Assembly (NCBI RefSeq): GCF_001639745.1
Contig: NZ_LTAX01000017.1
Location: 1-64,000 of the forward strand
DNA from: Marinomonas gallaica
GTDB taxonomy: Bacteria > Pseudomonadota > Gammaproteobacteria > Pseudomonadales > Marinomonadaceae
Length of the DNA: 64,000 nt
Direction: 5' to 3'
Below the pieces are notes generated by a model. The model saw only the letters and a program-made list of their open reading frames with translations, searched no databases and had not been told where the DNA came from. The position numbers were made by a program, and so were the translations under genes. Below are positions 1-7,703 of this stretch, one piece after another. The stretch's first letter is position 1, and every line of letters starts with the position of its first letter.

Positions 1-72
1 TTAAATGCCGGTTTGCTTGGTTTGCACATTAAGCATGGCACATAGTTAGGAGGGCGGGTCCATCTCATTTCC

Positions 73-275
73 TACAAATCGCGAAAAGATTTCGCTCGTA
101 CAAAAGCTGACGAGGCGAGACATGGCGCAAGCAAATTAAATGACATGGAATGAAGCAACAAAGCGGTTGGTAAGCACCGAAACTCGTTATTCTTAGTTTT
201 TAATAAGACCATTTGATCTGAGACTGTTTCCCTCGGAGACCGAGGTTCTACAAATCGCGAAAGGATTTCGCTCGT
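73..275 (+). repeat. Dispersed palindromic repeat, truncated copy A
   Basis: This matches the full copy at 290-494 from the segment beginning catggcgcaag (121) to the terminal hairpin at about 256-275, but it lacks the left arm of the long inverted repeat. The piece at 73-108 is a second copy of the terminal hairpin segment (tcgcgaaaagatttcgctcg), so the array looks like tandem units with a period near 228 bp. Confidence 0.75.
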
Positions 276-289
276 ACAAAAGCTGGTTA

Positions 290-494
290 GCGGTATTCCA
301 TGCGTTTAATTTGTGCTGACGCGTCGCTGGCGAGGTACGAGGCAAGACATGGCGCAAGCAAATTAAATGACATGGAATGAAGCAACAAAGCGGTTGGTAA
401 GCACTGAAACTCATTGCTTTGTGTTTTAAATAGGATCATTTGGCCTGAGAGTGTTTCCCTCGAAGATCGAGGCGCTACAAATCGCGAAAGGATT
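290..494 (+). repeat. Dispersed palindromic repeat, full copy B
   Basis: This is a unit of about 205 bp. An imperfect inverted repeat (left arm 295-313, attccatgcgtttaatttg; right arm 359-378) encloses a GC-rich core. It is followed by a second hairpin, CCCTCG-N5-CGAGG, near 457-472, and a third, cgaaa-N3-tttcg-like, near the end. Its size and fold resemble ERIC or MITE-like non-autonomous elements. It has no coding capacity. Confidence 0.8.
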
Positions 495-546
495 CCTACG
501 TATTATTCCCACGCACTGTGGGACTGGGTTCTACCTTGGCGAGCGC

Positions 547-978
547 TTAATTAAAACGATGTATAGAGGTGTGGTTGTCGACGTCCACATCAGTGGAAAT
601 TTGCCAACGGTGGAGGGTTTTCAATTGCTCAAGCAATAAGCTTTTGTTACTCGGGGAGAGTTCGTGAAAAAGCTTTAATAAGGCGCTGGTGTCTGCATTA
701 AGATCAATCGGGTGGCTATGTTCTTGCAATGCCGCGCTTTTATGGTTTTCTAAGAAACTTGGGATGCTTGCAATAGGCAGCTCAGATGCGGCGTAAAGCA
801 CTGAGGGTGTGATATCTAAGGCTTTTGATATTTTCTGCAACACCTTTTGAGAGGGTTGTCTTAAGCCCTTTTCAATGCGCGAAACATTGCTGGTGGCAAT
901 TTCTGCCTCCAGTGCAATCTGCTCTTGCGTCATCTTACGTTGTTTTCGAAGGGTTTTTATAACATAGCCAATATTCAT
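547..978 (-). CDS. XRE-family HTH transcriptional regulator
   Basis: This is a small DNA-binding protein of about 143 residues. A Cro/C1-type helix-turn-helix spans roughly residues 5-60 (VIKTLRKQRKMTQEQIALEA, then SNVSRIEKG), followed by a tail of unknown function with no peptidase motif. The frame can be extended to a TTG at 1020, but that would put the start inside a palindromic operator, so the ATG at 978 is preferred. The gene is divergent from the EAL gene. Three TTGCC-N5-GGCAA palindromes lie in and next to the intergenic region, which suggests that it represses itself and the EAL gene. Whether it answers to a phage, plasmid or stress signal cannot be told from sequence. Confidence 0.8.
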   Translation of the reverse strand: MNIGYVIKTLRKQRKMTQEQIALEAEIATSNVSRIEKGLRQPSQKVLQKISKALDITPSVLYAASELPIASIPSFLENHKSAALQEHSHPIDLNADTSALLKLFHELSPSNKSLLLEQLKTLHRWQISTDVDVDNHTSIHRFN

Positions 979-997
979 AGCGGAATTATCCGTATTT

Positions 998-1103
998 TTT
1001 TGCCATCTAGGCAAAACCAATAGGGCAAATTACTCGACATTTTATTGCCATTGAGGCAACGCAGTGCGGGCAAATTGCTTGACTTTAATTGCCCTTAAGG
1101 CAA
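998..1103. promoter_or_regulatory. Three palindromic operators TTGCC-N5-GGCAA
   Basis: There are perfect inverted repeats at 998-1016 (TTTTGCC-ATCTA-GGCAAAA), 1045-1059 and 1089-1103, with centres 45 and 44 bp apart. Each of the last two is preceded by a GGGCAAATT half-site, so the array looks like a tandem duplication of a unit of about 44 bp. It lies between the divergent XRE and EAL genes. The third palindrome lies between a possible -35 (TTGACT, 1079-1084) and the -10 region of the EAL gene, a position expected for repression. The link to the XRE protein is inferred from position. Confidence 0.7.
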
Positions 1104-1166
1104 TATTAGTCTTCACTAACTGTCCTAGACGTTTTGTTGTTTCGTTAGTTCGAGTCTGCAATTCTG

Positions 1167-2375
1167 GTGCAATTTTCAGCTTGTAGTAAATTTTTGGGTA
1201 GGATCTTGATCAACACTAACAAAACAGATTTTGCGGCTGATTGGCTTGCCTTACAAGAAACGATTCGATGCTTTATTGTGTTGGACCGTAATGATTCAGT
1301 GGTTTTTTGTAATCCTATGGCGGGTGCGACTTACTCTCCTTCACACAATCGTTATTTCTTATCTTTGGATTGCTTTTGGCTCGAATCGGAACAGCGTATT
1401 TTTCATCCAAGTGAGTTCCGTAAATTAAGTGGCCAACAAGTTGATCTTCTCTTTAAAGTTAAAAATCACGCTCCTATTGAATTACGTTTTTTGCCAGAAG
1501 AAATTGAAATATCTGGCAACCAGTATCTCAACATCAAGTTGGTTAATGAGAGCTTACTGACTACCCACAACACCGCCCCTTCCGTAACGCTGATGGATGA
1601 ATTGGTCAGTGATTTGGCCGCTGGCAGGCTTTTTGTTCACTACCAACCTCAGTACGATGCAGAAAATGAAACGCTGTTTGGCGTAGAAGCCTTAGTGAGA
1701 TGGATAAGACAAGACGGCGAGCAAATCCCCCCTGATACATTTATCCCCTTGGCGGAAAGTTATAATTTCATCGCAGAGCTGGATCTCTGGGTATTGGATC
1801 ATGTCAGCCAGCAGTTAGCGGACTGGGAAAGCAAGGGGATCGAACTCCCCGTGACGGCCGTCAATTTTTCGGCATCCAGCTTTAACGATGTGTATCTCAG
1901 TGAAAAAATATTAAAAACGCTTAAATATAACGAGGTTCATCCTAAAAATATCACAATAGAGATAACAGAAAGCAAAGAAATAAACTGTTATAGCCAAGCA
2001 GAGAAAACTATTTTTGAACTTTATAATGCTGGCCTGAAAATATCTCTGGATGATTTTGGCATTGGTTTTTCCAACTTTAATCGGCTAGCACAAATCCCTG
2101 TATCGCAACTAAAGCTTGATCGATCTTTTGTTTTGAACTTGCCAAAATTTATTTATACAGAAATAAGCAAATCTATTTTATCTATTGCCCATAACCTTAG
2201 TTTAGCGGTGATTGCAGAGGGCGTCGAAAATGAACAGCAACTGCAAATACTTCAATCACTCGGATACACAATCTTCCAAGGGTACTTTTTCTCAAAGCCA
2301 CTTGCTGCTTCGGACTTTGAAAATTGGCTGGCTCAACACCAGCACTCTAATATTCCTATAGACTCTCTGGTGTGA
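1167..2375 (+). CDS. EAL-domain cyclic-di-GMP phosphodiesterase
   Basis: The 402-residue protein probably hydrolyses c-di-GMP in the cytoplasm. Residues 22-130 form a PAS-like sensory region without transmembrane helices. The EAL domain fills residues 145-395. The metal and catalytic positions are all visible: E174 in EALVRW, N233 in NFSA, E265 in EITES, D295-D296 in LDDFG, K316 in KLDRS, E351 in AEGVE and Q371 before GYFFSKP. The domain therefore looks active. No GGDEF domain is present. The GTG start at 1167 has no Shine-Dalgarno sequence, and a TTG at 1206 behind TAGGAT is an alternative. The gene is divergent from the XRE regulator, lies between direct copies of the dispersed repeat, and looks AT-richer than its core neighbours, which suggests transfer. 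Confidence 0.9.
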   Translation: MQFSACSKFLGRILINTNKTDFAADWLALQETIRCFIVLDRNDSVVFCNPMAGATYSPSHNRYFLSLDCFWLESEQRIFHPSEFRKLSGQQVDLLFKVKNHAPIELRFLPEEIEISGNQYLNIKLVNESLLTTHNTAPSVTLMDELVSDLAAGRLFVHYQPQYDAENETLFGVEALVRWIRQDGEQIPPDTFIPLAESYNFIAELDLWVLDHVSQQLADWESKGIELPVTAVNFSASSFNDVYLSEKILKTLKYNEVHPKNITIEITESKEINCYSQAEKTIFELYNAGLKISLDDFGIGFSNFNRLAQIPVSQLKLDRSFVLNLPKFIYTEISKSILSIAHNLSLAVIAEGVENEQQLQILQSLGYTIFQGYFFSKPLAASDFENWLAQHQHSNIPIDSLV

Positions 2376-2445
2376 CACCAGACCTCAGCAAGCTCATTAC
2401 TCCACGCTTTTAATAGATTACTTAGCCTAAGGCCCTGCTGGAGCG

Positions 2446-2658
2446 GCGGTATTCCATGCGTTTGATTTGTGCTGACGCGTCGCTGGCGAGGTACGAGGCA
2501 AGACTTAGCGCAAGCAAATTAAATGACATGGAATGAAGCAACAAAGTAGCTGGTAAGCACCGAAACTCGTTACTCTGTATTATTCATAGGATCGCTTGGT
2601 CTGAGTGTGTTTCCCTCGGTGGCCGGGGCCCTACCAATCGCGAAAGGATTTCGTACGA
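2446..2658 (+). repeat. Dispersed palindromic repeat, copy C
   Basis: This is in direct orientation to the copy at 290-494 and highly similar to it. The left arm is at 2451-2469 and the right arm at 2515-2534, followed by the CCCTCG hairpin (about 2612-2628) and the terminal cgcgaaaggatttcg segment (2640-2653). Together with copy B it brackets the XRE and EAL genes. Confidence 0.8.
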
Positions 2659-2701
2659 GATCACATTTACCTAGGTAAACGAGGTGCAGCAAATGCTGGC
2701 A

Positions 2702-2738
2702 ATAAAAAAGCCCTAGCAGACATTAACCTGCTAGGGCT
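2702..2738 (-). terminator. Intrinsic terminator of the tRNA gene
   Basis: An 11-bp stem (2709-2719 paired with 2728-2738, AGCCCTAGCAG) with an 8-nt loop is followed on the minus strand by a T-rich tail (2702-2708). It lies just downstream of the tRNA. Confidence 0.85.
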
Positions 2739-2746
2739 TATTTATA

Positions 2747-2823
2747 TGGTGGCCCCACCCTGACTTGAACAGGGGACCTGCCGATTATGAGTCGGATGCT
2801 CTAACCAACTGAGCTATGGGGCC
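2747..2823 (-). tRNA. ileX: tRNA-Ile2 with CAU anticodon (lysidine type)
   Basis: This is a 77-nt cloverleaf with an encoded CCA end. The anticodon loop reads CTCATAA, so the unmodified anticodon is CAU. The acceptor stem GGCCCCA carries the C4-G69 and C5-G68 pairs, and the body resembles E. coli ileX rather than elongator or initiator tRNA-Met. TilS would convert C34 to lysidine so that it reads AUA. An automatic tool may label it tRNA-Met. It has its own promoter and terminator. Confidence 0.85.
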
Positions 2824-2837
2824 TTAAATCGGCGCCT

Positions 2838-2866
2838 ATTATAGCCAGACCACATCTACTTGCCAA
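2838..2866 (-). promoter_or_regulatory. Sigma70 promoter of the tRNA
   Basis: On the minus strand, TTGGCA (2861-2866) and TATAAT (2838-2843) are separated by exactly 17 bp, and the -10 element ends 14 bp before the tRNA 5' end. Confidence 0.8.
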
Positions 2867-2953
2867 GAACATTAAGTAAAATTCTTCCGACAAATCAAGC
2901 AACTAAGCACCCAATCACTCTATCGCCATTATTAGAAAAGGCTCAAAGTGCCA

Positions 2954-3691
2954 TTACTTCATTTCAAAGCCTTGCGAGATCAGAAAATCACGCATATGTG
3001 GGCGCAGTTTCCCGGAGAACATGGGCGCCATACTTTGCGACCAATTGGAGGATTTGTTCCCGCCCGTCCGTGCTTGATAGTAACGCTCCATCTCTGAATC
3101 GTATTGCTCAATTAATACTGGGTCATGTTGTGCATCGTAGTAGTCTTGCTTCAACACTGTTGCCAAGGGTAAGCGCGGTTTAACGTCTGGATCTTGATCT
3201 GGGTAGCCAAGGCACATGCCAAACACTGGGTAGACATGCTCTGGCAATCGCAGTAATTCGCTGATTGCTTCTGGATTATTACGCACTCCACCAATATAGA
3301 CGACGCCAAGACCCTCTGATTCAGCGGCTATGGTTAGGTTTTGCGCGACCAAGGCCGTATCAATGGTCGATACCAATAATTGTTCCGTCATGCCCATGGT
3401 CGGTTCAATGCCTGTGCGAGCCGCTGCTTCTGTATTACGTTTCATATCGGCACAAAATACAAGAAACTCAGCAGCTTGTTGAATGTAGGCTTGATCACCA
3501 GAGAGGGCCATCAACTTAGCCCGATTCTCTGGGTCTGTTACTCGAATAATGCTGTAGGCCTGAACGTGATTGCTTGATGATGCGCCTTGGGCTGCGCTGA
3601 CTAACTGCTCAAGCATTCCGACCGCTAACGGTTTCTCGGTAAACTTTCGAATGGATCGATGTGACTTTAACAACGTCATAACAGAATTCAT
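2954..3691 (-). CDS. nfsA: Oxygen-insensitive NADPH nitroreductase (NfsA-like)
   Basis: The 245-residue cytoplasmic flavoprotein belongs to the NfsA/FRP branch of the nitroreductase family and uses NAD(P)H to reduce nitro compounds or quinones by two-electron steps. Family features are the N-terminal FMN-binding HRSIRKF motif at about residues 11-17, a GLGVVYIGGVRN loop in the middle, and the GMCLGYP motif near residue 160. The length equals that of the family. The ATG at 3691 has a strong AAGGAG 6 nt upstream. It is monocistronic, between the tRNA and an esterase gene on the other strand. The true substrate is unknown. Confidence 0.85.
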   Translation of the reverse strand: MNSVMTLLKSHRSIRKFTEKPLAVGMLEQLVSAAQGASSSNHVQAYSIIRVTDPENRAKLMALSGDQAYIQQAAEFLVFCADMKRNTEAAARTGIEPTMGMTEQLLVSTIDTALVAQNLTIAAESEGLGVVYIGGVRNNPEAISELLRLPEHVYPVFGMCLGYPDQDPDVKPRLPLATVLKQDYYDAQHDPVLIEQYDSEMERYYQARTGGNKSSNWSQSMAPMFSGKLRPHMRDFLISQGFEMK

Positions 3692-3847
3692 GAATAACTC
3701 CTTATCTTTGTCATGCTACGCATTATGACAGCGAAGATGGTAAGACCAAGCCACACCCGTTATTTTAAAAATACTTCCTTTTTTCAGTAAAAACAGATCC
3801 GATTGATTTCACTTTACGTATGGTAATTGATTATTAAAAATCTATAG

Positions 3848-4711
3848 GTGGATCCTATCAAACTTTCATCCCTTTTTACGACTGTTGCGGCCGTCATCAG
3901 CTCCGGATGCACTCAAGTGGGTGTAAACGTAGCTAACATACCGAGTCATTTTGGGGATGTTATACGCCATGAAAATATAAGTTATGGCAACCTGCCTGAA
4001 CAAACGTTAGACATCTACACGCCACAACAAGAAACAGGCCAACGGCATCCAGTCATTGTGTTTTTCTACGGCGGTAGCTGGCAAGACGGTCATAAAGAAA
4101 TGTACCCCTTTGTGGCCAAGCCTTTTGTTGATCGTGGTTACATTGTTGTGATTCCTGACTATCGCAAATACCCCCAAGTTAAGTTTCCAAGCTTTGTCGA
4201 AGATGGTGCGGATGCGATTGTCTGGACCATGGACAACATAGGCTCATTTCAAGGAAACCCTGATAAGTTATTTGTGATGGGGCACTCTGCTGGGGCGCAC
4301 ATTGGCGCGCTGATCAGTGCAGACGAACAATACTTATCTAGCAAAGGACACTCAAACCAGAACATTAAAGCATTTGCGGGGCTGTCTGGGCCTTATGACT
4401 TTATTCCTATGGAAGAGGATCTTAAAGATATCTTTGGCCCTCCAGAACGCTACCCTCAAATGACGGTTACGACCTTTATTGATGGCAATGAGCCACCGAT
4501 GCTACTAATGTGGGGAGAGGAAGATACGTTAGTAGGCCAACGCAATATCGATTTATTAAGCACTAAAATAAAACTTGAACGAGGACGCGTCACCACAAAA
4601 ACCTTCCCAGAAATGGGGCACGTAGACATGATTTCTAATTTGATTTGGTTTCTTCCGAGTGAGGTCTCTATCGACCAAGAAATCTCGGATTTTTTTGCTC
4701 GACAACACTAA
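3848..4711 (+). CDS. Alpha/beta-hydrolase, probable lipoprotein carboxylesterase
   Basis: The protein has 287 residues with the esterase/lipase fold. It shows an oxyanion-type YGGSW motif at residues 74-78, a nucleophile elbow GHSAG with Ser147, an acidic residue in WGEEDTL, and a histidine in EMGHVDM near the C-terminus. The N-terminus is hydrophobic and ends in SSGC with Cys21, so it is probably exported and perhaps lipidated, although the lipobox is imperfect. The start is GTG at 3848. A rhodanese gene begins 12 bp downstream, so the two are probably cotranscribed. The substrate is unknown; small ester-type or BD-FAE-like substrates are possible. Confidence 0.75.
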   Translation: MDPIKLSSLFTTVAAVISSGCTQVGVNVANIPSHFGDVIRHENISYGNLPEQTLDIYTPQQETGQRHPVIVFFYGGSWQDGHKEMYPFVAKPFVDRGYIVVIPDYRKYPQVKFPSFVEDGADAIVWTMDNIGSFQGNPDKLFVMGHSAGAHIGALISADEQYLSSKGHSNQNIKAFAGLSGPYDFIPMEEDLKDIFGPPERYPQMTVTTFIDGNEPPMLLMWGEEDTLVGQRNIDLLSTKIKLERGRVTTKTFPEMGHVDMISNLIWFLPSEVSIDQEISDFFARQH

Positions 4712-4723
4712 CGGAGAAAAAAT

Positions 4724-5107
4724 ATGGAACGTTTGTCGCTAGATACCAATACCCCTATAAAGTTTTCTATATTAGCGTTAATTGCTTTGATTATCGGTGT
4801 GTTTAGCCTCAGTGCAACGGCGTCAAAACGCTCAGATGTTGCCTGGCAAGCCCTCAATAATGGTGCCATGTTAATTGATGTTCGCACCGCTCAGGAGTTT
4901 AAGTCTGGTCACTTAGAAGAAGCGGTCAATATGCCTCTTAGCAGTTTGAATAAATTGGCCAACCCAATAGACCGCGACACGTCAATTGTTGTCTATTGTC
5001 GATCAGGCAGCCGTGCCGGCCACGCAAAGCGCCAGCTGTATGATATGGGCTTTGTCAATGTCATCAATGGTGGTGGTCTAGAGGAAATGCAGGCAAGTAA
5101 ACCTTAG
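4724..5107 (+). CDS. Membrane-anchored rhodanese-domain protein
   Basis: The 127-residue protein has one N-terminal hydrophobic segment (residues 14-31) followed by a single rhodanese domain (about 38-125). Features are IDVRTAQEF, GHLEEAVNMPL and the active-site loop CRSGSR with Cys92. It is predicted to face the periplasm, like PspE, and would transfer sulfane sulfur or act as a sulfur relay. The start has the strong GGAGA site. It lies 12 bp after the esterase gene and is followed by a strong bidirectional terminator. The partner and sulfur donor are unknown. Confidence 0.8.
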   Translation: MERLSLDTNTPIKFSILALIALIIGVFSLSATASKRSDVAWQALNNGAMLIDVRTAQEFKSGHLEEAVNMPLSSLNKLANPIDRDTSIVVYCRSGSRAGHAKRQLYDMGFVNVINGGGLEEMQASKP

Positions 5108-5150
5108 CCTAATAGACACATTACAGAACCTGTCTGTTTGTCAAAAACTA

Positions 5151-5193
5151 AAAAGCCGATGCAGTTCACACTGCATCGGCTTTTGATTTTTTT
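5151..5193. terminator. Bidirectional terminator between rhodanese and glyS
   Basis: A perfect 14-bp stem (5151-5164 with 5171-5184) closes a 6-nt loop. There is a T-run at 5187-5193 on the plus strand and an A-rich flank on the other side that gives a T-run on the minus strand. Confidence 0.85.
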
Positions 5194-5210
5194 AAGAGCG
5201 CGACTTTGAC

Positions 5211-6587
5211 TTAGTCTTGATTTACAAAGTAGTTCAAGATGAAGCTTGGAAGATCGACCGTGTTAACCACTTCTTGTTCCATGGTATCACGGTGGCGAAC
5301 AGTCACTGGTGCGCCTTCTTGTTCAATCGTATCAAAGTCAACTGTGATACAGATCGGCGTACCTACTTCGTCATGACGACGGTAGCCTTTACCTACGTTA
5401 CCGGTATTTTCATAAAGGATACGACCTAGGCCAAGTTTCTGTAGACGGTTCTTAATGCCTTTTGCGGCTTCAACGATTTCAGGTTTGTTCTTCTTAAGAG
5501 GTAGAACAGCAACTTTGATCGGAGCTAGATGCGGCTTAAGTTTTAACACGGTACGGCTTGAGCCGTTTTCAAGCTCTTCTTCGGTGTACGCTTCCGTTAG
5601 CACCGCCAACAAACCGCGATCCAAACCTGCTGAAGGCTCGATACAGAATGGCACAACCATTTTGTTTTCTTCTAAATCACGTACTGCTAGCTTAGTCGTT
5701 GAGTGCGCATTTGGTTTAACCTTGGCTGACAAGCCGAACTCTTCTTGAGCCTTAGTGTGCGACCCTAGGTCATAGTCGGTACGGTTTGCGATCCCTTCCA
5801 GCTCTTCAAAGCCATGTGGGAATTTGTACAAAATATCAACCGTCGCTTTTGAGTAATGCGCTAGATCATCGCCAGTCACATGTTCAAACTCGATGTTCTC
5901 TTTTGCCAAACCTTGATCAAGCCACCACTGAGTACGAAGATCGACCCATGTTTGATGCCATTTTTCGTCTTCACCTGGTTTACAGAAGAATTCCAGTTCC
6001 ATTTGTTCAAATTCACGAACACGGAAAATGAAGTTACGTGGCGTGATTTCGTTACGGAACGATTTACCGATCTGAGCAATACCAAATGGTAATGCGCGCG
6101 ATGTTGAATCAACGACGTTTTTGAAGTTTGTAAAAATGCCTTGCGCCGTTTCTGGACGCAGGTACGTGTAAGACTCTTCGTTCACCATCGGGCCAACGTT
6201 CGTCTTAAACATCAAGTTGAAATCACGAGGCTCAGTGACGTTGGTTGAACCACAGTTGTCACATACTTTGATGTCTTTCATGTGGTCAGCACGCAAGCGC
6301 GATTTACATTCGTGGCAGTCTACCATCGGATCTGTAAAGGTATCTTCGTGACCCGAGTATTTGTACACATATTTGTTTTGAATAATGGCAGCGTCTAGAC
6401 CTTCAACATCGTCACGGTCATAGACCATAGCGCGCCACCATGCTGCTTTAAGGTTGTTTTTAAGCTCAATACCTAGTGGACCGTAGTCGTATGCACCTTG
6501 CATACCTCCGTAAATCTCACTGCCTTGGAAGATAAATCCACGACGTTTACAAAGGGAGACGAGTTCATCCATCGTTTTAGCTGGCAT
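5211..6587 (-). CDS. glyS: Glycyl-tRNA synthetase, single-chain alpha2 type
   Basis: The 458-residue class II synthetase charges tRNA-Gly with glycine. The catalytic core contains [18 protein letters not shown] near the N-terminus, RPETAQGIF (about 144-152), the motif-2 region [21 protein letters not shown] (174-193) and motif 3 [10 protein letters not shown] zinc knuckle is formed by Cys91, Cys94, Cys109 and Cys112. The C-terminal third is the anticodon-binding domain. Length and motifs fit the eukaryote/archaea/Firmicutes-like homodimer and not the GlyQ-GlyS tetramer usual in gammaproteobacteria. The ATG at 6587 follows a long leader with a good sigma70 promoter. Convergent with the rhodanese gene. 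Confidence 0.93.
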   Translation of the reverse strand: MPAKTMDELVSLCKRRGFIFQGSEIYGGMQGAYDYGPLGIELKNNLKAAWWRAMVYDRDDVEGLDAAIIQNKYVYKYSGHEDTFTDPMVDCHECKSRLRADHMKDIKVCDNCGSTNVTEPRDFNLMFKTNVGPMVNEESYTYLRPETAQGIFTNFKNVVDSTSRALPFGIAQIGKSFRNEITPRNFIFRVREFEQMELEFFCKPGEDEKWHQTWVDLRTQWWLDQGLAKENIEFEHVTGDDLAHYSKATVDILYKFPHGFEELEGIANRTDYDLGSHTKAQEEFGLSAKVKPNAHSTTKLAVRDLEENKMVVPFCIEPSAGLDRGLLAVLTEAYTEEELENGSSRTVLKLKPHLAPIKVAVLPLKKNKPEIVEAAKGIKNRLQKLGLGRILYENTGNVGKGYRRHDEVGTPICITVDFDTIEQEGAPVTVRHRDTMEQEVVNTVDLPSFILNYFVNQD

Positions 6588-6661
6588 TTTTCAACACACC
6601 TTAATTCGTTAATTTAGGGGCGGCTGGCGCGCAACGGCGTAGCCGATAAAATAAGTTCACC

Positions 6662-6690
6662 ATTGTACTCTGTGCCCTCGCTCTACTCAA
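6662..6690 (-). promoter_or_regulatory. Sigma70 promoter of glyS
   Basis: On the minus strand, TTGAGT (6685-6690) and TACAAT (6662-6667) are separated by 17 bp, giving a leader of about 70 nt before the glyS ATG. The leader contains a GC-rich potential hairpin (about 6622-6646). Confidence 0.65.
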
Positions 6691-6795
6691 TGGGGCGAAA
6701 AAGTTCGCTCTTAGATACTTTTTTAAATGCCTCAAGATCTATTCTGTTAGATAATACGCAATTATTGTCAGCAGCTTTTACTTTTAGGATAAACA

Positions 6796-7242
6796 ATGCG
6801 TAACAATTCAAGCTCGCTTATTAAAACGCTTGGCGTTTTAGGGCTTATCCCATTTATCGCGAGTACGTTAGCTTTTCACTTCAATTTTTACCATTATGGT
6901 CTGCTTGCTCAGTCTGTTTTCGTCGCGTACAGCGCTGTTATCTTAAGTTTTCTAAGCGGTGCAATTTGGGGACAAGTACTGGAACAGCCGTTTCAATCGA
7001 AATGTAAAATACTGCTCATCGCCAGTAATGTGGTAGCGTTGATCGCATGGTGTGGATTACTCATTGATCAGCCGCACATGTCTTTACTGCTACTGTTATG
7101 TGGCTACATCAGCATCTTTTGGTTGGAAGTACGTTGGTTAAAACAAATTCGTCCGGATCAAAGTTATTACCCAAATTTGCGTTTTGGTCTAACGGTAGCG
7201 GTGTGTGCTATGCATTTGCTCATGCTCTACCCAAAAATTTAG
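6796..7242 (+). CDS. DUF3429 family membrane protein
   Basis: The 148-residue integral membrane protein has about five hydrophobic segments. The pattern LGLIPFIAS, then YGLLAQSVFVAYSAVILSFLSGAIWG, then paired C-terminal helices, is characteristic of DUF3429. The function is unknown; no catalytic motif is visible. The start is ATG with TAGGAT upstream. The next gene (DCC/DUF393) starts 10 bp after the stop, and an SDR gene follows, suggesting a three-gene unit. Confidence 0.75.
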   Translation: MRNNSSSLIKTLGVLGLIPFIASTLAFHFNFYHYGLLAQSVFVAYSAVILSFLSGAIWGQVLEQPFQSKCKILLIASNVVALIAWCGLLIDQPHMSLLLLLCGYISIFWLEVRWLKQIRPDQSYYPNLRFGLTVAVCAMHLLMLYPKI

Positions 7243-7252
7243 GTTACCCCTT

Positions 7253-7648
7253 ATGATTACGTTGTTCTACGACGGGTACTGCCCACTTTGTGTAAAAGAA
7301 ATCACATTACTAAAGCGCTACGATACCGCACAGCGCCTAAACCTAGTGGACATTCACAGTGACACCTTCAACAACCTTTATCCGCAAATTGATGAACATG
7401 CGGCCGATCGTTTACTGCATGCTATTTTAGACAACGGTCAACTCGTGACAGGTTTAGATGCCAATGTGGCCGTCTGGCAAGCCATCGGCAAACATAAATG
7501 GCTTAAAGTGTTGCGCTGGCCGGTCATTCGCTGGTTTGCGGACCAAGGCTACTTATTATTTGCCAAACACCGCCACAAACTGTCTTATTGGTTAACGGGT
7601 GAAAAGCGCTGCGAGCCTTGCAGCAAAGACCATTGCCCTCCTCGCTAG
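7253..7648 (+). CDS. DCC-family (DUF393) thiol-disulfide-like protein
   Basis: The 131-residue protein starts MITLFYDGYCPLCVKE. The DGYCPLC sequence is the DxxCxxC signature that names the DCC family, a thioredoxin-fold-like group. The frame runs upstream to 7205 but overlaps the DUF3429 gene; the ATG at 7253 places the signature at the usual N-terminal position. The C-terminus ends with a Cys-rich CEPCSKDHC tail. A redox role is inferred from the family name only, since no substrate is established. Likely cotranscribed with its neighbours. Confidence 0.8.
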   Translation: MITLFYDGYCPLCVKEITLLKRYDTAQRLNLVDIHSDTFNNLYPQIDEHAADRLLHAILDNGQLVTGLDANVAVWQAIGKHKWLKVLRWPVIRWFADQGYLLFAKHRHKLSYWLTGEKRCEPCSKDHCPPR

Positions 7649-7703
7649 TCATCCAAGTCACACGCCTTCTGCGTATGCTTCATTATTATACGAAGGAGGC
7701 TCT

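Larger units (their letters stand above)
1..546. other. Non-coding repeat-rich stretch
   Basis: No convincing gene lies here. The stretch holds the tail of one repeat copy (from about 73), a copy that has lost its left arm (109-275) and a full copy (290-494) of a palindromic dispersed element. These are followed by a short GC-rich hairpin near 507-518. The short open frames on either strand follow the repeat and have no protein-like composition or ribosome binding site. Confidence 0.6.
2376..2746. other. Non-coding stretch with repeat copy C and a terminator
   Basis: No gene is visible. Most of the stretch is the third copy of the dispersed repeat (2446-2658). The remainder is a short linker and the terminator that serves the tRNA on the minus strand. 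Confidence 0.6.

Noticed and set aside
193-414. Minus-strand open frame of 73 codons
   Set aside because: It lies wholly within the dispersed repeat, has a Cys/His-rich low-similarity composition and no ribosome site.
451-639. Plus-strand open frame of 62 codons
   Set aside because: It overlaps the repeat tail and the end of the XRE gene on the other strand, and has no ribosome site.
998-1103. Possible short CRISPR-like array
   Set aside because: Only three units of 15-19 bp palindromes at 44-45 bp spacing in a divergent promoter; no cas genes; the spacers are related to each other, unlike CRISPR spacers.
2747-2823. Elongator tRNA-Met
   Set aside because: The CAU anticodon fits, but the GGCCCC acceptor stem and C4-G69/C5-G68 pairs match the lysidine-type tRNA-Ile2.
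6673-6700. Another copy of the CCCTCG hairpin near glyS
   Set aside because: The sequence gtgccctcgctctactcaat shares only the first bases; the pairing arm is absent and the region is explained by the glyS promoter.
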